This document shows, piece by piece, positions 1 to 9,113 of a stretch of 40,186 nucleotides of DNA. The notes under the pieces were generated by a model. It did no database searches. It was not told the origin of the DNA and worked only from the letters and a program-made list of their open reading frames with translations. Location: positions 1 to 40,186 of the forward strand of contig NZ_JAATOW010000041.1 of NCBI RefSeq assembly GCF_011806405.1, given 5' to 3'. The translations under genes were made by a program, and so were the position numbers. The stretch comes from Pseudooceanicola sp. HF7. Its GTDB lineage: Bacteria; Pseudomonadota; Alphaproteobacteria; Rhodobacterales; Rhodobacteraceae. Position 1 is the stretch's first letter, and each line of letters starts with the position of its first letter.

Positions 1-1
1 C

Positions 2-244
2 GACAATTCCGACACGGCCGCCGCCCTTGCACGGCAGGGTCTGGGCCTGATCCAGGCCCCGCGCTACCGGTTTGCAAGCGATCTGGCCTCTGGCGCGCTC
101 GTCGAGGTGCTTGAGGCAACGCCCCCTGAACCGCTGCCCCTCAACGCAATCCATGCAGGAGAACGCACTGTCTCTCGCCGCTTGGAGGTCTTCCTGGAGT
201 GGGTGAAAGAGCGGTTCTCTGTCTTGGATCGAACGCCCGGTTAG
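2..244 (+). CDS. LysR-family transcriptional regulator, C-terminal end (partial)
   Basis: An open frame enters from the left edge and runs 80 codons to a TAG stop. The residues DTAAALARQGLGLIQAP followed by a short strand and GALVEVL match the last part of a LysR substrate-binding domain. There, the 'A...G.G....P' turn precedes the 'G.LV.vL' strand and a final helix, here SRRLEVFLEWVKERF. The DNA-binding half and most of the effector pocket lie outside the window, so the target genes cannot be inferred. It converges on the minus-strand DUF2207 gene about 100 bases away. Family identification is fairly safe; nothing more specific can be said. Confidence 0.75.
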   Translation, partial: DNSDTAAALARQGLGLIQAPRYRFASDLASGALVEVLEATPPEPLPLNAIHAGERTVSRRLEVFLEWVKERFSVLDRTPG

Positions 245-345
245 GGCACCTGGGCGAGGTGATCGGGTGGTTAACCCTCCCTCGAAGCCGTTGAACCAGT
301 TTTCTTTTCCTGCCTTGACGCTGCGCGACGCGCGCGAAGGCCGGC

Positions 346-2214
346 TTACCAGCCTCCTCCGCCGCCGCCTCCTCCTCCGCCGCCGGAAAAGCCACCGCCG
401 GAAAATCCGGAGGAGCCGGAGCCCGAGCCGGACGCGGTGCAGGCGTTGACGCTGCTCGTCATGGCCTCACACGCCGCCGAGATCCCGCCACCGAACGAGC
501 CACCGCTTATATCCGTGCCGTGATACCAGGCCGGCATCCAGACATGGGCCGGCACAGGCCCGCGGGACATGGCGCGCGTGAGGGCGTCTTCGTAGGCCCC
601 GGCGAATTCCTTTTCCACGCCAAGGGCGATGGCAAAGGGCAGAAAGGCTTCGAACCGGCGGCGGGTGTTGCGGCGGGAGCGGCCCTTGAGGCGGGACGCG
701 GATAGGTAGCGGCGAAAACCCTCGATCTCGATCTTGTGGGCCCGACCGGTGGCAGTGGTCAGGCCGATGCGCGCAGCGAAGACGGCAAAGATCACCGGAA
801 GGGCGATCAGCCCCGCCCCCGACAACAGGCCAAGCGCCCCTGCCAGCCCCCCCAGGATCAGCCACATGAGGCAGGAGATGCCCAAGGCGATGCCCACCAT
901 CAGCGCGACGTCCCGCAGGGTGCCACCGAACAACGCGGTCAGGAGCGGAATGGCAAGCGGAAGCGCCGGCATGACATGCATGAGCCAGGTCTGCCCGGCC
1001 AGCGCCTGCCACATGATGGCGAACGCCAGCCCATAGCCGACGACACCGGCCAGCATCATCCAGTTGGCATGCGAGATGTGGAAGGTTTCGCCGTGTTCGT
1101 CCCGCATCGCCGCACTGAACACATCCAGCAGGGCAAGGACAGCCTTGCGATTGTCGGGCGAAATGACCAGCGGCCCCTCCAGCCCGTCCAGATGCGCCAG
1201 GATCGCGGCCTCACCCACCGGCAGCGTGCCGTCATCGGCCTTCGCGGTCCGGGTGATCGTCCACGTTGTGTCGCTTTGCGAGATGACGACGAAACCCTTG
1301 ACGCCCAGGTCGATCGTCGCCGCCACCATCGCGGAATTGGTCCCCCCGCCGTTCGCGCGGATGTACTGGGCCAGCGCAGGCGAGATCCCCTCGGGTGGAG
1401 TGCTGCGTTCGCTGATGCGGCCCAGCGGCGCGTCCTTGCCCTTGCGCCGCCAGATCAGCCAGAGCGCAGCGCCCAGCACCAGGGAGCCGAACAGGGCGAT
1501 CATGTCAGCAGGACGGTCACGGAACGTGAAAAGGATGCGATCCATGACCGAGGGGCGGACCACGATGCCGGTGGGAAAGGCGATCGCCGTGGTCAGCCCC
1601 TCGTGCCAATCGAGCGCGCCGTCGGCCATGACATAGACGGTGCCGCCCCTGTCTTCGATCTGTTCGAAGGCGTTCTGTTCCCGCGATCCCAGGGGGCCGG
1701 TAAAGGTTTCCACGTCCGTGGCCACGGCCCCGTCGGGAAGGCGGATCCGGGCGGCGGCCATATCGATGCGGAAGTCCCAGGCATTGCCCGTGATGTTCCA
1801 GTAAAGCTCGTCATGATCGTCAAAGAACCGGACCTGCCGGTCCACGTCGTAGCGCAGGCGGAAACGGTGCTCGCCCCGGCTTACGACCGTATCCTCATCG
1901 CCCAGGTAGATACGGATCATCCCGTCCTGGCGCTGGATGCGGGTATTGACCGGTGCGCCGTCCATCGTGGCCTCGACCAGATCGAAGCCGCCCCAGCGGA
2001 TGCCGTCCTTCGTCAGGGGCAGATCCCGGAAGATGCCGTGGCGGATACGCTGCCCTTCGGCCTGCACATCCAGCGTCTCGGTCACCTGCAGACCGCCGTC
2101 GCTCTCTATCGTGATTTCGCTGATGAAGCTGCGGATCCGTTCGGCGGCCTGCAGCGGTGCGGCGGACAGCAGGATGAGAAAAAGGGCGGAGAGGATACGG
2201 AACCAAGAATGCAT
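346..2214 (-). CDS. DUF2207 membrane protein with glycine-rich tail
   Basis: A 622-residue protein of the DUF2207 (YciQ-like) family, function unknown. An N-terminal signal peptide (about residues 1-23, ending LQAA) precedes the DUF2207 ectodomain. Characteristic pieces are ISEITIESDGGLQVTETL, HGIFRDLPL and DELYWNITGNAWDF. A first membrane segment follows near residues 235-255, then a cytoplasmic stretch. A hydrophobic block near 385-485 could hold several more membrane segments. The tail is almost pure Gly/Ser and ends in an 11-glycine run plus Trp, as is common for this family. It is divergent from the exported-protein cassette starting at 2316, with 101 bases between the starts. The shine-dalgarno is weak. 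Family call is firm; role unknown. Confidence 0.9.
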   Translation of the reverse strand: MHSWFRILSALFLILLSAAPLQAAERIRSFISEITIESDGGLQVTETLDVQAEGQRIRHGIFRDLPLTKDGIRWGGFDLVEATMDGAPVNTRIQRQDGMIRIYLGDEDTVVSRGEHRFRLRYDVDRQVRFFDDHDELYWNITGNAWDFRIDMAAARIRLPDGAVATDVETFTGPLGSREQNAFEQIEDRGGTVYVMADGALDWHEGLTTAIAFPTGIVVRPSVMDRILFTFRDRPADMIALFGSLVLGAALWLIWRRKGKDAPLGRISERSTPPEGISPALAQYIRANGGGTNSAMVAATIDLGVKGFVVISQSDTTWTITRTAKADDGTLPVGEAAILAHLDGLEGPLVISPDNRKAVLALLDVFSAAMRDEHGETFHISHANWMMLAGVVGYGLAFAIMWQALAGQTWLMHVMPALPLAIPLLTALFGGTLRDVALMVGIALGISCLMWLILGGLAGALGLLSGAGLIALPVIFAVFAARIGLTTATGRAHKIEIEGFRRYLSASRLKGRSRRNTRRRFEAFLPFAIALGVEKEFAGAYEDALTRAMSRGPVPAHVWMPAWYHGTDISGGSFGGGISAACEAMTSSVNACTASGSGSGSSGFSGGGFSGGGGGGGGGGGW

Positions 2215-2258
2215 GCCGCCATTCTAAAACCGGCAATATTCCGAGCACAACCAAGGAG

Positions 2259-2288
2259 TTGGGTTCACATCCGAAACCTGTCTGCTAG
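2259..2288 (+). promoter_or_regulatory. possible sigma70-type promoter for the 2316 cassette
   Basis: TTGGGT at 2259-2264 and TGCTAG at 2283-2288 are separated by 18 bases, ending 27 bases before the ATG at 2316. The element sits in the 101-base divergent interval shared with the DUF2207 gene. The match to consensus is modest, so this is only a candidate. A CAGGGGG ribosome-binding site follows just before the ATG. Confidence 0.25.
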
Positions 2289-2315
2289 CTTCACGCCAAG
2301 TCACAGGGGGTACGC

Positions 2316-4448
2316 ATGACATATCGAACACTCGGATTCGGCCCGATCCTTGCGATTTTCGCCAGTGCCGCGAGCGCGGAAACGGTGACCTTCGATCCAC
2401 AGCCGGGCGCGGCGCGCACTTGGCGGATGGAGATGTCTGTTCGCCCCGGTCGTGAAGGTGAACCACCCGAATACAGCTATGCCACTCAGCGCATCTCGTC
2501 GCTGACCCGCATGGAAGTCGTCGATGAAGAGAGGCTGCACATCCTGCCGCTGTGGTTCCAGACCTCGGTCGCGGGCGAAACCCACGGCACCCAGGGGCCT
2601 CTGCCCGACAACATGCGGCAGACCATGGCGGATGGATTCGATGTCACGCTGGACGAAGGGGTCATTACGGATGTCATGCCGCACGGAACCGCCGATGTCC
2701 CGCAAGAGGTGATGACGGGGCTCAGCCAGCAGTATGGCGCCATCCTGCCCCCTGCCCGGCTTGAGGCCAGGGAGGGGTGGAGCACGACCATCGGGGATTT
2801 CTCGGGCGTGCCGGACGTGACGGTGACGGTGACCCATGTCACGGATGACAGCCTGTTCCTGCGGTATTCGGGCGATGATCCTTCGTTCCGGATCGCGGGA
2901 CTTGCCGTGCTGGACCGGGCCGAGGGCTGGCTGCGCCGCGTGGTCATGACGACCGACCAGACGAGCGAGGACGGCACGACCCTGCGCACCACCCTGGCAA
3001 TGGCGCCGCAGGATTACCCCTTCGCCCTCCATGCCGACTACACGTTCGATACCCCCGACTGGGAGACCATGCCCAACAGTTTCCCCACGACGGAGCCCCT
3101 ACCCTCCGAGGCCGACATCTTCCCGCACGAAAGGGGCCGCGTGCGCATGGAGGACAACCTGCTGTCGCTGGACTTCACGCACCTCCACGAGATCTTGTCC
3201 AATACCGGCAGGCTGGTAGTCGACGCACCGCAAGTGTTCCGCGGCGACCGGCCGATGGACATGCCGATGCGGGCAACACCGTCGATCACCCTGCCGAACT
3301 ACCACGAACAGGACGGCGATCCGTCCTTCACCTCCACCCTCCTGATCCCGACCGAGCAGAAGCAGATGCTGCCGGATGTGTTGGAGGCGACCGGGATCCG
3401 CGCGCAGGTGGCCTGGTATCCGGCGACGCCCTTCACGATGACGCTAACCCCAGATGACACTGGCCATGCCGAGGTGACGAAGAACGGTGCCACCGCAACG
3501 CTCTCTCCCACCGAGGAGGGCTTCGACCTGGTGCTGTCCGGGCAGCAGGACGACCGCTTCATGTGGGCCATCGACGGCGATACGGATGCGGGCAGCATGA
3601 TCTTTGCCGCCGATCGCGGGCCGGACTGGCTGACGCCGGCTGAAAGCCTTGCGCGCCGCATCGCCTCTCCTGATTACAGTGGCATCCGTGTGGCGATCCG
3701 GACGGAGGCGTCCTCGCCCACACTTTCGGTGCGGGTGAACCGTCACCCCGACACGCCTGCCGCCACGCGCGACATGATGTTCGAGACTGATAACGGACGG
3801 CGCACGGACCCTGACCGCACCCCCGACAAGGTGCTTCTGTTCAAGGGCAACCCGCCCCCCCGCCTGGAAGATGTCCGCCCGGAGGGGCTGGATGTCGCCG
3901 CGCTGCACTTCCGCATGGGCACCCTTCAGGCCGCCCGCTGCTCTGCCGATTTCGCGCTGCCGCAAACGGACGCGGTCTTTGCCGAGGCCACCCCGAATTC
4001 CAATGGCTACGGCGGCGCCCGCCTGCTTCAGATGCAGACGCCCGATGGCATCCGCACGCATTTCTATGAGCGCGGCACGCAGGACGTGACCCTTACCTGC
4101 GACGCCACCGTGACCTGGGAGGAAACCGAGGTGCAGCCTGATCCCGACCGCCCGTGGCAGGTCAACTTCGAGGCGCTGGATATCTCGCCCGAGCTGACCT
4201 ACGCGCAGCTGATGGACCAGATCCGCTTCGTGGACGCCCATGGCGACGCGCTTGCGCTGGTCACGCCTAACGGGCGGGGCTTGGCGCTGACTGACAGGAT
4301 CAATTGGGCGATCTTCCCGGATGGCACGCTGCGGGTCGCGGGCAAGCCCGTCCGCATCCTGCGCGCCGTCAGCCGCCCCGATCCCTTCACCCGCAGCTTC
4401 ACGGTCACCTTCCCAGACCTTCCCGTGCCGGAGGAGGCGCCGCAATGA
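2316..4448 (+). CDS. exported protein of unknown function, long paralogue
   Basis: 710 residues beginning with a cleavable signal peptide (residues 1-21, FASAASA). I recognise no domain family. It is clearly paralogous to the protein at 6685-8229. Shared blocks include EGWSTTI (153-159), RIAGLAVLDRAEGW (192-205), AQVAWYP (363-369) and DRGPDWLTPAES (433-444). It carries an extra C-terminal part of about 190 residues that the paralogue lacks. That part has three cysteines; the visible ones lie in contexts AARCSADF and LTCDATV, which could form a disulphide in the periplasm. It is the first gene of a cassette, and its TGA overlaps the next gene's ATG (ATGA), so translation is probably coupled. 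A periplasmic or envelope location is inferred. Confidence 0.8.
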   Translation: MTYRTLGFGPILAIFASAASAETVTFDPQPGAARTWRMEMSVRPGREGEPPEYSYATQRISSLTRMEVVDEERLHILPLWFQTSVAGETHGTQGPLPDNMRQTMADGFDVTLDEGVITDVMPHGTADVPQEVMTGLSQQYGAILPPARLEAREGWSTTIGDFSGVPDVTVTVTHVTDDSLFLRYSGDDPSFRIAGLAVLDRAEGWLRRVVMTTDQTSEDGTTLRTTLAMAPQDYPFALHADYTFDTPDWETMPNSFPTTEPLPSEADIFPHERGRVRMEDNLLSLDFTHLHEILSNTGRLVVDAPQVFRGDRPMDMPMRATPSITLPNYHEQDGDPSFTSTLLIPTEQKQMLPDVLEATGIRAQVAWYPATPFTMTLTPDDTGHAEVTKNGATATLSPTEEGFDLVLSGQQDDRFMWAIDGDTDAGSMIFAADRGPDWLTPAESLARRIASPDYSGIRVAIRTEASSPTLSVRVNRHPDTPAATRDMMFETDNGRRTDPDRTPDKVLLFKGNPPPRLEDVRPEGLDVAALHFRMGTLQAARCSADFALPQTDAVFAEATPNSNGYGGARLLQMQTPDGIRTHFYERGTQDVTLTCDATVTWEETEVQPDPDRPWQVNFEALDISPELTYAQLMDQIRFVDAHGDALALVTPNGRGLALTDRINWAIFPDGTLRVAGKPVRILRAVSRPDPFTRSFTVTFPDLPVPEEAPQ

Positions 4449-5818
4449 TCCGCACCACGGCCATTCTTCTCTGCCTTGCGACGCCCGCCTTTGCCCAGGT
4501 CGCAGATGGCGTGCAGAAGGACTTCTACGACGACGGCACGCTTGCGCGGGAAATCACGCGCAGCGATGGCGAACTGGATGGCCCCTGGCGGCTTTACTAC
4601 CCCTCCGGGCAGCTGGAAGTGGAGCAATTCTATGTCGCCGGCCGCATGGATGGGGTCGAGCGGAAGTTCCACGAAAACGGCCAGCTTGCCTCGGAAATCC
4701 ACTGGACCAGGGGTGAGCGAGACGGCGCATTCGAAAACTATGACCGCGACGGCAACCTGACCATGCAGGGCGCTTATGCCATGGGGGCCCCTGTCGGGCC
4801 GCATATCGAGTTCTGGCCATCCGGAGAACGGCGTGCCCTGCGGAATTTCGACAATGGACGCGAGGTGGGCCTGTCGCAGCGCTGGTCGCGCGCCGGCGCG
4901 CTGACCCGCGAGGCCGAGTACAGCGATGAGGGCGACTTCATCCGCGAACGGCGCTGGAAGGAGGGGACGCTAATCTCGCTGCGCGAACCCGTGCAGGTCG
5001 ATGGCCATGGCACCGGCGAGAAGCTGACGGAATACGAGGGGAATGTCACCGAAACCGACATCCGGGCCGAGGGCTATCGCCTGACCACCCGCCACCGGGG
5101 GGACGAGCTGATCGACCGGTCCGAGTTGATCGACGGGCAGATGCAGGGCCGCTACATCAGCACGGACCCGATCCGGGGCGACGTGACCCGCGTCACCTAT
5201 GTCGACAACAAGCCCGACGGTCTGTTCACCCGGACATGGAACGGCAAGGTATTGGACCGGGGCATGTATGACCACGGCAAGCGCGTCGGCCAATGGCGGC
5301 GAGAGGAGACGAGCCCCTTCGTGGAGCTGGAAAACTACGACGCCAAGGGTCGGCTGGACGGCGAACAGCGCACCTTGGGCCTGGAGGGAAAGCTGCGGAT
5401 GCGCGTGACCTATATCGCCGGAACGCTGGACGGGCCGTACGAATCCTTCGGCCCCGAAGGCGAGGTCCTGGAGCTGGGACAATACGACATGGGCCAGAAG
5501 ACCGGCCCGTGGCAGGAGATCGCGCGAAACCTGGAGGATCTCCACTCCGGCAGCTACGTCGAGGACAAGCGCGACGGCCGCTGGACCATCACCAACGCAG
5601 AAGGCCATCCGACCAAAATCCTCCACTACGACATGGGAGAGGAAGACGGGCTGCACTACCTTTTCGCCCCCGATGGCGCGGTGGACGAGGTTCAGGCATG
5701 GCGCGACGGCGTCCGTGACGGCTACACCACCTATTATCAGGACGGGCGCCCGATCCTACGCGATCTGTGGCAGGACGGAACGCTGACGCGAACCGACCTG
5801 ACGGTGGACACCCAATGA
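4445..5818 (+). CDS. exported MORN-repeat (YwqK-type) protein
   Basis: 457 residues. The start is the ATG overlapping the upstream stop, followed by a signal peptide ending TPAFAQ (about residues 1-18). The mature protein is almost wholly tandem MORN_2 repeats of about 20-24 residues, of the form 'DG.w..yy..G.l..e..y..G...G'. Examples are GELDGPWRLYYPSGQLEVEQ and, near the end, RDGYTTYYQDGRPI. I see roughly a dozen, some degenerate. Such proteins are often auto-annotated as 'YwqK family antitoxin', but no toxin partner is visible, so I would not use that function. MORN repeats commonly act as binding or scaffold surfaces. It is coupled by ATGA overlaps to both neighbours. Function is unknown. 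Confidence 0.85.
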   Translation: MIRTTAILLCLATPAFAQVADGVQKDFYDDGTLAREITRSDGELDGPWRLYYPSGQLEVEQFYVAGRMDGVERKFHENGQLASEIHWTRGERDGAFENYDRDGNLTMQGAYAMGAPVGPHIEFWPSGERRALRNFDNGREVGLSQRWSRAGALTREAEYSDEGDFIRERRWKEGTLISLREPVQVDGHGTGEKLTEYEGNVTETDIRAEGYRLTTRHRGDELIDRSELIDGQMQGRYISTDPIRGDVTRVTYVDNKPDGLFTRTWNGKVLDRGMYDHGKRVGQWRREETSPFVELENYDAKGRLDGEQRTLGLEGKLRMRVTYIAGTLDGPYESFGPEGEVLELGQYDMGQKTGPWQEIARNLEDLHSGSYVEDKRDGRWTITNAEGHPTKILHYDMGEEDGLHYLFAPDGAVDEVQAWRDGVRDGYTTYYQDGRPILRDLWQDGTLTRTDLTVDTQ

Positions 5819-6318
5819 CCTTCGTTCAGGCCCTTCGCACCTGCCTGCGCAAGTTTTTCCGCTTCGGCGGGCGGGCATCCCGCGCGGAATATTGGTTCTT
5901 CGTCCTCGCCTTCGTCGTGGCGAACTGGGTGGCGGGAACGCTGGATTACATGTTCTTCGACGGGCGGCACCCCTTTGGCGTGTTCGTTGCCTGCATTGTC
6001 TTTCTGCCCATCACATCCGCCGGATGGCGGCGGCTGCACGATATAAACCGGCGCGGCTGGTGGCTGCTGTTGCCGGGCATGGCTTCGCTGATCTTCCTGG
6101 TCGGCGCCTTCGTCATTCGCGGCCTGACCGCGCAACCGATGGCCGAGATCCCCAGCGTCAGCAACTCCATGGGCTGGCTCTATACCCTCATGCTGGGGTT
6201 TCCGCTGGTGTCGTTTGTCTCGACGATCTGGCTGATCATTCAGCTGGCGCGACGGGGCGACCCGCACGAAAACCGTTTCGGTCCAGTGCCCCAGAGCAGC
6301 GAAGGGGATAGCGAATGA
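5815..6318 (+). CDS. DUF805 integral membrane protein
   Basis: 167 residues. The ATG at 5815 overlaps the stop of the MORN gene; a longer in-frame reading exists but lacks a family-like start. The DUF805 hallmarks are FGGRASRAEYWFF near residue 17 and RRLHDINRRGWWLLLPG near residue 70. About four hydrophobic segments are visible (near 27-45, 52-68, 80-102 and 122-145). DUF805 proteins are small inner-membrane proteins of unknown role, frequent next to genes for exported proteins. Translational coupling to the MORN gene suggests they work together. Family call firm, function unknown. Confidence 0.88.
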   Translation: MTFVQALRTCLRKFFRFGGRASRAEYWFFVLAFVVANWVAGTLDYMFFDGRHPFGVFVACIVFLPITSAGWRRLHDINRRGWWLLLPGMASLIFLVGAFVIRGLTAQPMAEIPSVSNSMGWLYTLMLGFPLVSFVSTIWLIIQLARRGDPHENRFGPVPQSSEGDSE

Positions 6319-6418
6319 CATATGCACCGACGACTGGCGCCCGGACCTGCCGCGGCGCAGCTGCCGTTGTACAGGATGGGCCCGCGCCTGCTCTTTTGCG
6401 CCTGTTCCGCGTTCCGGC

Positions 6419-6667
6419 ATGATCCCCGTCGCACAAGGGGGGCTGACCCTTCTGCTTGTCGGTTGGCAGGGGCTTGCGCTAATTGGCCTCCTCGCGATGG
6501 CCCTTGCGCATAAGGGTGGGCAACGCCGCCCGTTCTTCCGTCGCCACCCGTTTCTCTATGGCCTGCTCTGGCTGATCGTCGCGCCGGTGGTGGCCGCCTA
6601 CCTTCTGCTGACGCTGGCAGGGATGGCGGCACTTCTCTGGATGTGGATCAGCGGTGATTTCGGCTGA
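6419..6667 (+). CDS. small hydrophobic membrane protein
   Basis: 82 residues, starting MIPVAQGGLTLLLVGWQGLA. Two hydrophobic stretches (about residues 5-28 and 47-76) are separated by a basic loop, KGGQRRPFFRRHP, so it is probably a two- or three-pass membrane protein. I recognise no family. It lies in the 366-base space between the DUF805 gene and the short exported paralogue, in the same direction and ending 17 bases before the latter's start. It therefore probably belongs to the cassette. No good ribosome-binding site is visible, and about 100 bases upstream are unassigned. Moderate confidence that it is expressed. Confidence 0.6.
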   Translation: MIPVAQGGLTLLLVGWQGLALIGLLAMALAHKGGQRRPFFRRHPFLYGLLWLIVAPVVAAYLLLTLAGMAALLWMWISGDFG

Positions 6668-6684
6668 ACATGAAAGGATATCAA

Positions 6685-8229
6685 ATGCGCTCACTCGTCT
6701 TGATTGCCCCCCTGCTCTGGGCCGGCCCGGCCCTGGCGGACCCAGTGACATTCCAGCCTAACCCGGACAGCACGCGCAGTTACAGCCTGTCCGTGGGAGA
6801 CGAGGCGCGCCCGATGGCCTTCGACGGGCTCTATGGCCGTTACCTGGACACCTATCTGGACGTGACGGCGACGGAGGACGGGGTTCACACGATCCCCACG
6901 CGCGTCGAGCTGCGGGAAGATGGAGAATACGTCAGCTCTTCCGCGCCTGGTCAGTGGTCGGAGGCTCTGACATCCCTGCAACGGGCGGGGTATGACACGG
7001 TGATTGCTTCTGACGACACGCGCCGCACCGTCACCAGCGCCGCGCCCGATGTCGAACAGGGCGCCGGCGACAAGGCCACGCTACTCCGCGCCGCCCTGTC
7101 CGATCCCTTCGCCATCCCCGCTTTTCCGATCACGGTCCAGGCTGAGGAAGGCTGGTCCACGACCCTGCCGGACCTTGGCGGCTATCAGAACGTCGAGGTT
7201 CGCGTGACGTCGTTGACAGATACAGAGGTGCGCGTTGCCTTCGCCGGCGGTGTCGGGCCGGAGAAGGCCCCCGATGCCGATGATCCCCGCCCCTGGCGCA
7301 CGCGCGGCCACCGCATCGCCGGGCTTGCCGTTCTGGACCGCGCCGACGGATGGGTCATCCGCCAGGTGGTCACGCGGGAGACAACGCTTACGCTCGACGG
7401 CAGCAAGCTGCCCTCCCGCCGCACGACCGTTCTGACGCCGCTTGTCGACGGAGAGCAAAGCTTCGCCCCGGAAGGCAGCCGGTGGCCCCGCGACATCGAC
7501 AAGGTGATGGCCCCCGCGGATCTGCCCCCCGCGACCGCCGATCAGGTTTTTGCAGGCGAGCCGACCTTCGAATTCTTCGGCGCGCCTGCCCTGCTGGCCA
7601 TCCCTGCCGACATGAGCAGCTTCATTCAGGCAGGCAGGATGACAATCAACGACCTGCGTCTGTTCGATGAGGCCGCAGAACCGGTCGATATCCGCACCCA
7701 TATCGGCACCGTCTATGCCCAACAGGACTTCGGGTACCCAGACCGCCTGCGCTCCGCCGCCCTTGTCACGCCGAATAAAATCGGCCCCGTCATGCTGGAC
7801 CAGATGTCCCGCATGACGGCCGAGGTCGCCTGGTATCCCTTCATGACGCAGATCTTCGACATGGTGGCGGACGAGGACGGGCGTGCCTCGGTCGACAGCA
7901 ACGGTGTGCAGGCGGAACTGCATCCCGGGGATCAACCCGGCACCTACATCCTGCGCTACAGCGGGCAGACGCATGATCTGATCACCTGGTCGGTGCCGGA
8001 GGAGATTTCGGGCCAGGCCGCGCTTTTTGCCCATGATCGCGGACCCGACTGGCTGTCACCCGAAGAAAGCCAGGTCCGCATGTTCGCAGCAGAGCACCCC
8101 GAAGGGCAGACCCTGGTCCTGCACACCGAAAGCGCCCCAACGGCCATCCGCCTTCGGCTGGACCGGCCAGCCGAAACGCCCGAGGTGCGTAAGGAAATCA
8201 CCTTCGCGCCCCGCGAGTACGGCCGCTAA
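6685..8229 (+). CDS. exported protein of unknown function, short paralogue
   Basis: 514 residues from the ATG at 6685, chosen because AAAGGA (6673-6678) sits six bases upstream. An in-frame ATG at 6670 has no such site. A signal peptide (about 1-19, GPALA) leads into a protein paralogous to the one at 2316. Shared blocks are EGWSTTLPDLGG (155-166), RIAGLAVLDRADGW (210-223), AEVAWYPF and DRGPDWLSPEES. It stops where the longer paralogue's extra C-terminal domain begins. No catalytic motif is recognisable. The arrangement of paralogue, MORN, DUF805, small membrane protein, paralogue suggests one envelope-associated system that grew by duplication. Confidence 0.8.
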   Translation: MRSLVLIAPLLWAGPALADPVTFQPNPDSTRSYSLSVGDEARPMAFDGLYGRYLDTYLDVTATEDGVHTIPTRVELREDGEYVSSSAPGQWSEALTSLQRAGYDTVIASDDTRRTVTSAAPDVEQGAGDKATLLRAALSDPFAIPAFPITVQAEEGWSTTLPDLGGYQNVEVRVTSLTDTEVRVAFAGGVGPEKAPDADDPRPWRTRGHRIAGLAVLDRADGWVIRQVVTRETTLTLDGSKLPSRRTTVLTPLVDGEQSFAPEGSRWPRDIDKVMAPADLPPATADQVFAGEPTFEFFGAPALLAIPADMSSFIQAGRMTINDLRLFDEAAEPVDIRTHIGTVYAQQDFGYPDRLRSAALVTPNKIGPVMLDQMSRMTAEVAWYPFMTQIFDMVADEDGRASVDSNGVQAELHPGDQPGTYILRYSGQTHDLITWSVPEEISGQAALFAHDRGPDWLSPEESQVRMFAAEHPEGQTLVLHTESAPTAIRLRLDRPAETPEVRKEITFAPREYGR

Positions 8230-8267
8230 TCTGCCTGGAAGGTGCCCTTGCGCATGAAAATACGGCT

Positions 8268-8287
8268 CGCTCCGGAGGCCCGGAGCG
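8268..8287. terminator. GC-rich stem-loop after the cassette
   Basis: CGCTCCGG (8268-8275) and CCGGAGCG (8280-8287) are perfect inverted repeats around an AGGC loop, beginning 39 bases after the stop at 8229. No T-run follows, so it could be a factor-dependent terminator or mRNA-stabilising hairpin rather than a classic intrinsic terminator. The rest of 8230-8449 shows nothing I can assign, apart from presumably the promoter of the gene at 8450. Confidence 0.4.
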
Positions 8288-8449
8288 GGCCGTTCGCGAA
8301 GACACGCGCGGCAATGGCGGTGCTATTTTTCCCGGCTGGTTCGCGGCCTTGAAACGATTTCGATGGTGCCGCCGGTCGCGAAGGCCTTCGTTTACAAGTT
8401 CCGACCTCGAACTATGTGGTGAGTATACCCAACCCGAGGATGTGCCTGG

Positions 8450-9094
8450 ATGCCGCCGACCGTCGCAACCGATGATCAGATGCCCCCCGAAATCGACGAG
8501 CAACCGCGACTTCTCAGGTTTCTCAGCCTCCTGGCCGTTTTCGGCTGCGTGGCGCTCACATGCTCCATCCTGATCGCGGACTTCGTGGTTCCTGACCATG
8601 ACTGGATCGCGGACACCATCAGCGACCTGGGAGCCGGGCGCTACGAATTCATCGTCGATATCGGGCTTTACACCTTTTCCGCCGCCTTGATCGGCCTCGC
8701 CTTGTCAGCAGCGCATGTCCACCTCGGCGCATGGGACTGGAGCGTCGGAATCATCGCCCTCATCGTCTTCGGGCTCCTGGTGTTTCTCATCGGGGCCCGC
8801 AACGAGTACGGCGACAATGACAGTGATGGCTGGGTAATCCACGAATATCTGGTTTATGGACTGGGCGTCGCGATGACCGTCGCCTGCTTCGCCTTGGCGC
8901 GCGGCGCGGCACGGGCCAGCCCGCGCTACCGCAGGATCCTGATCGCCACCGGCATCGTCTGGGTCGTCTCGGCGCCCGTCTTCTTTTTCCTGCCCACGGA
9001 CATCGACGGCATTTACGAACGCTACCTCGGCGCTGTGTCCTTCGTGCTGATCCTGTCGCTCGCACACCTCTTCTACCAACGCTCCAAGCCGTAG
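8450..9094 (+). CDS. DUF998 family membrane protein
   Basis: 214 residues with about six hydrophobic segments after a polar N-terminus of roughly 22 residues. Features typical of DUF998 are the early periplasmic motif DHDWIADTISDLGAGRYEF (about 47-65), the alternating helices, and a conserved loop, HEYLVYG, in the middle. The family is uncharacterised integral membrane protein. The start ATG has a GAGGATG-type ribosome-binding site shortly upstream. It is separated by 220 bases and a stem-loop from the preceding cassette, so it is probably an independent unit. Just after its stop lies the fossil integrase, so it stands at an old insertion boundary. Confidence 0.75.
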   Translation: MPPTVATDDQMPPEIDEQPRLLRFLSLLAVFGCVALTCSILIADFVVPDHDWIADTISDLGAGRYEFIVDIGLYTFSAALIGLALSAAHVHLGAWDWSVGIIALIVFGLLVFLIGARNEYGDNDSDGWVIHEYLVYGLGVAMTVACFALARGAARASPRYRRILIATGIVWVVSAPVFFFLPTDIDGIYERYLGAVSFVLILSLAHLFYQRSKP

Positions 9095-9113
9095 ACAGCC
9101 GAAGCCTGCAAAG

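Noticed and set aside
736-2319. A 527-codon plus-strand open frame opposite the DUF2207 gene
   Set aside because: Its translation is low-complexity Arg/Gln/Asp/His-rich antisense of a gene with a signal peptide and a known family; it is a product of high GC codon bias.
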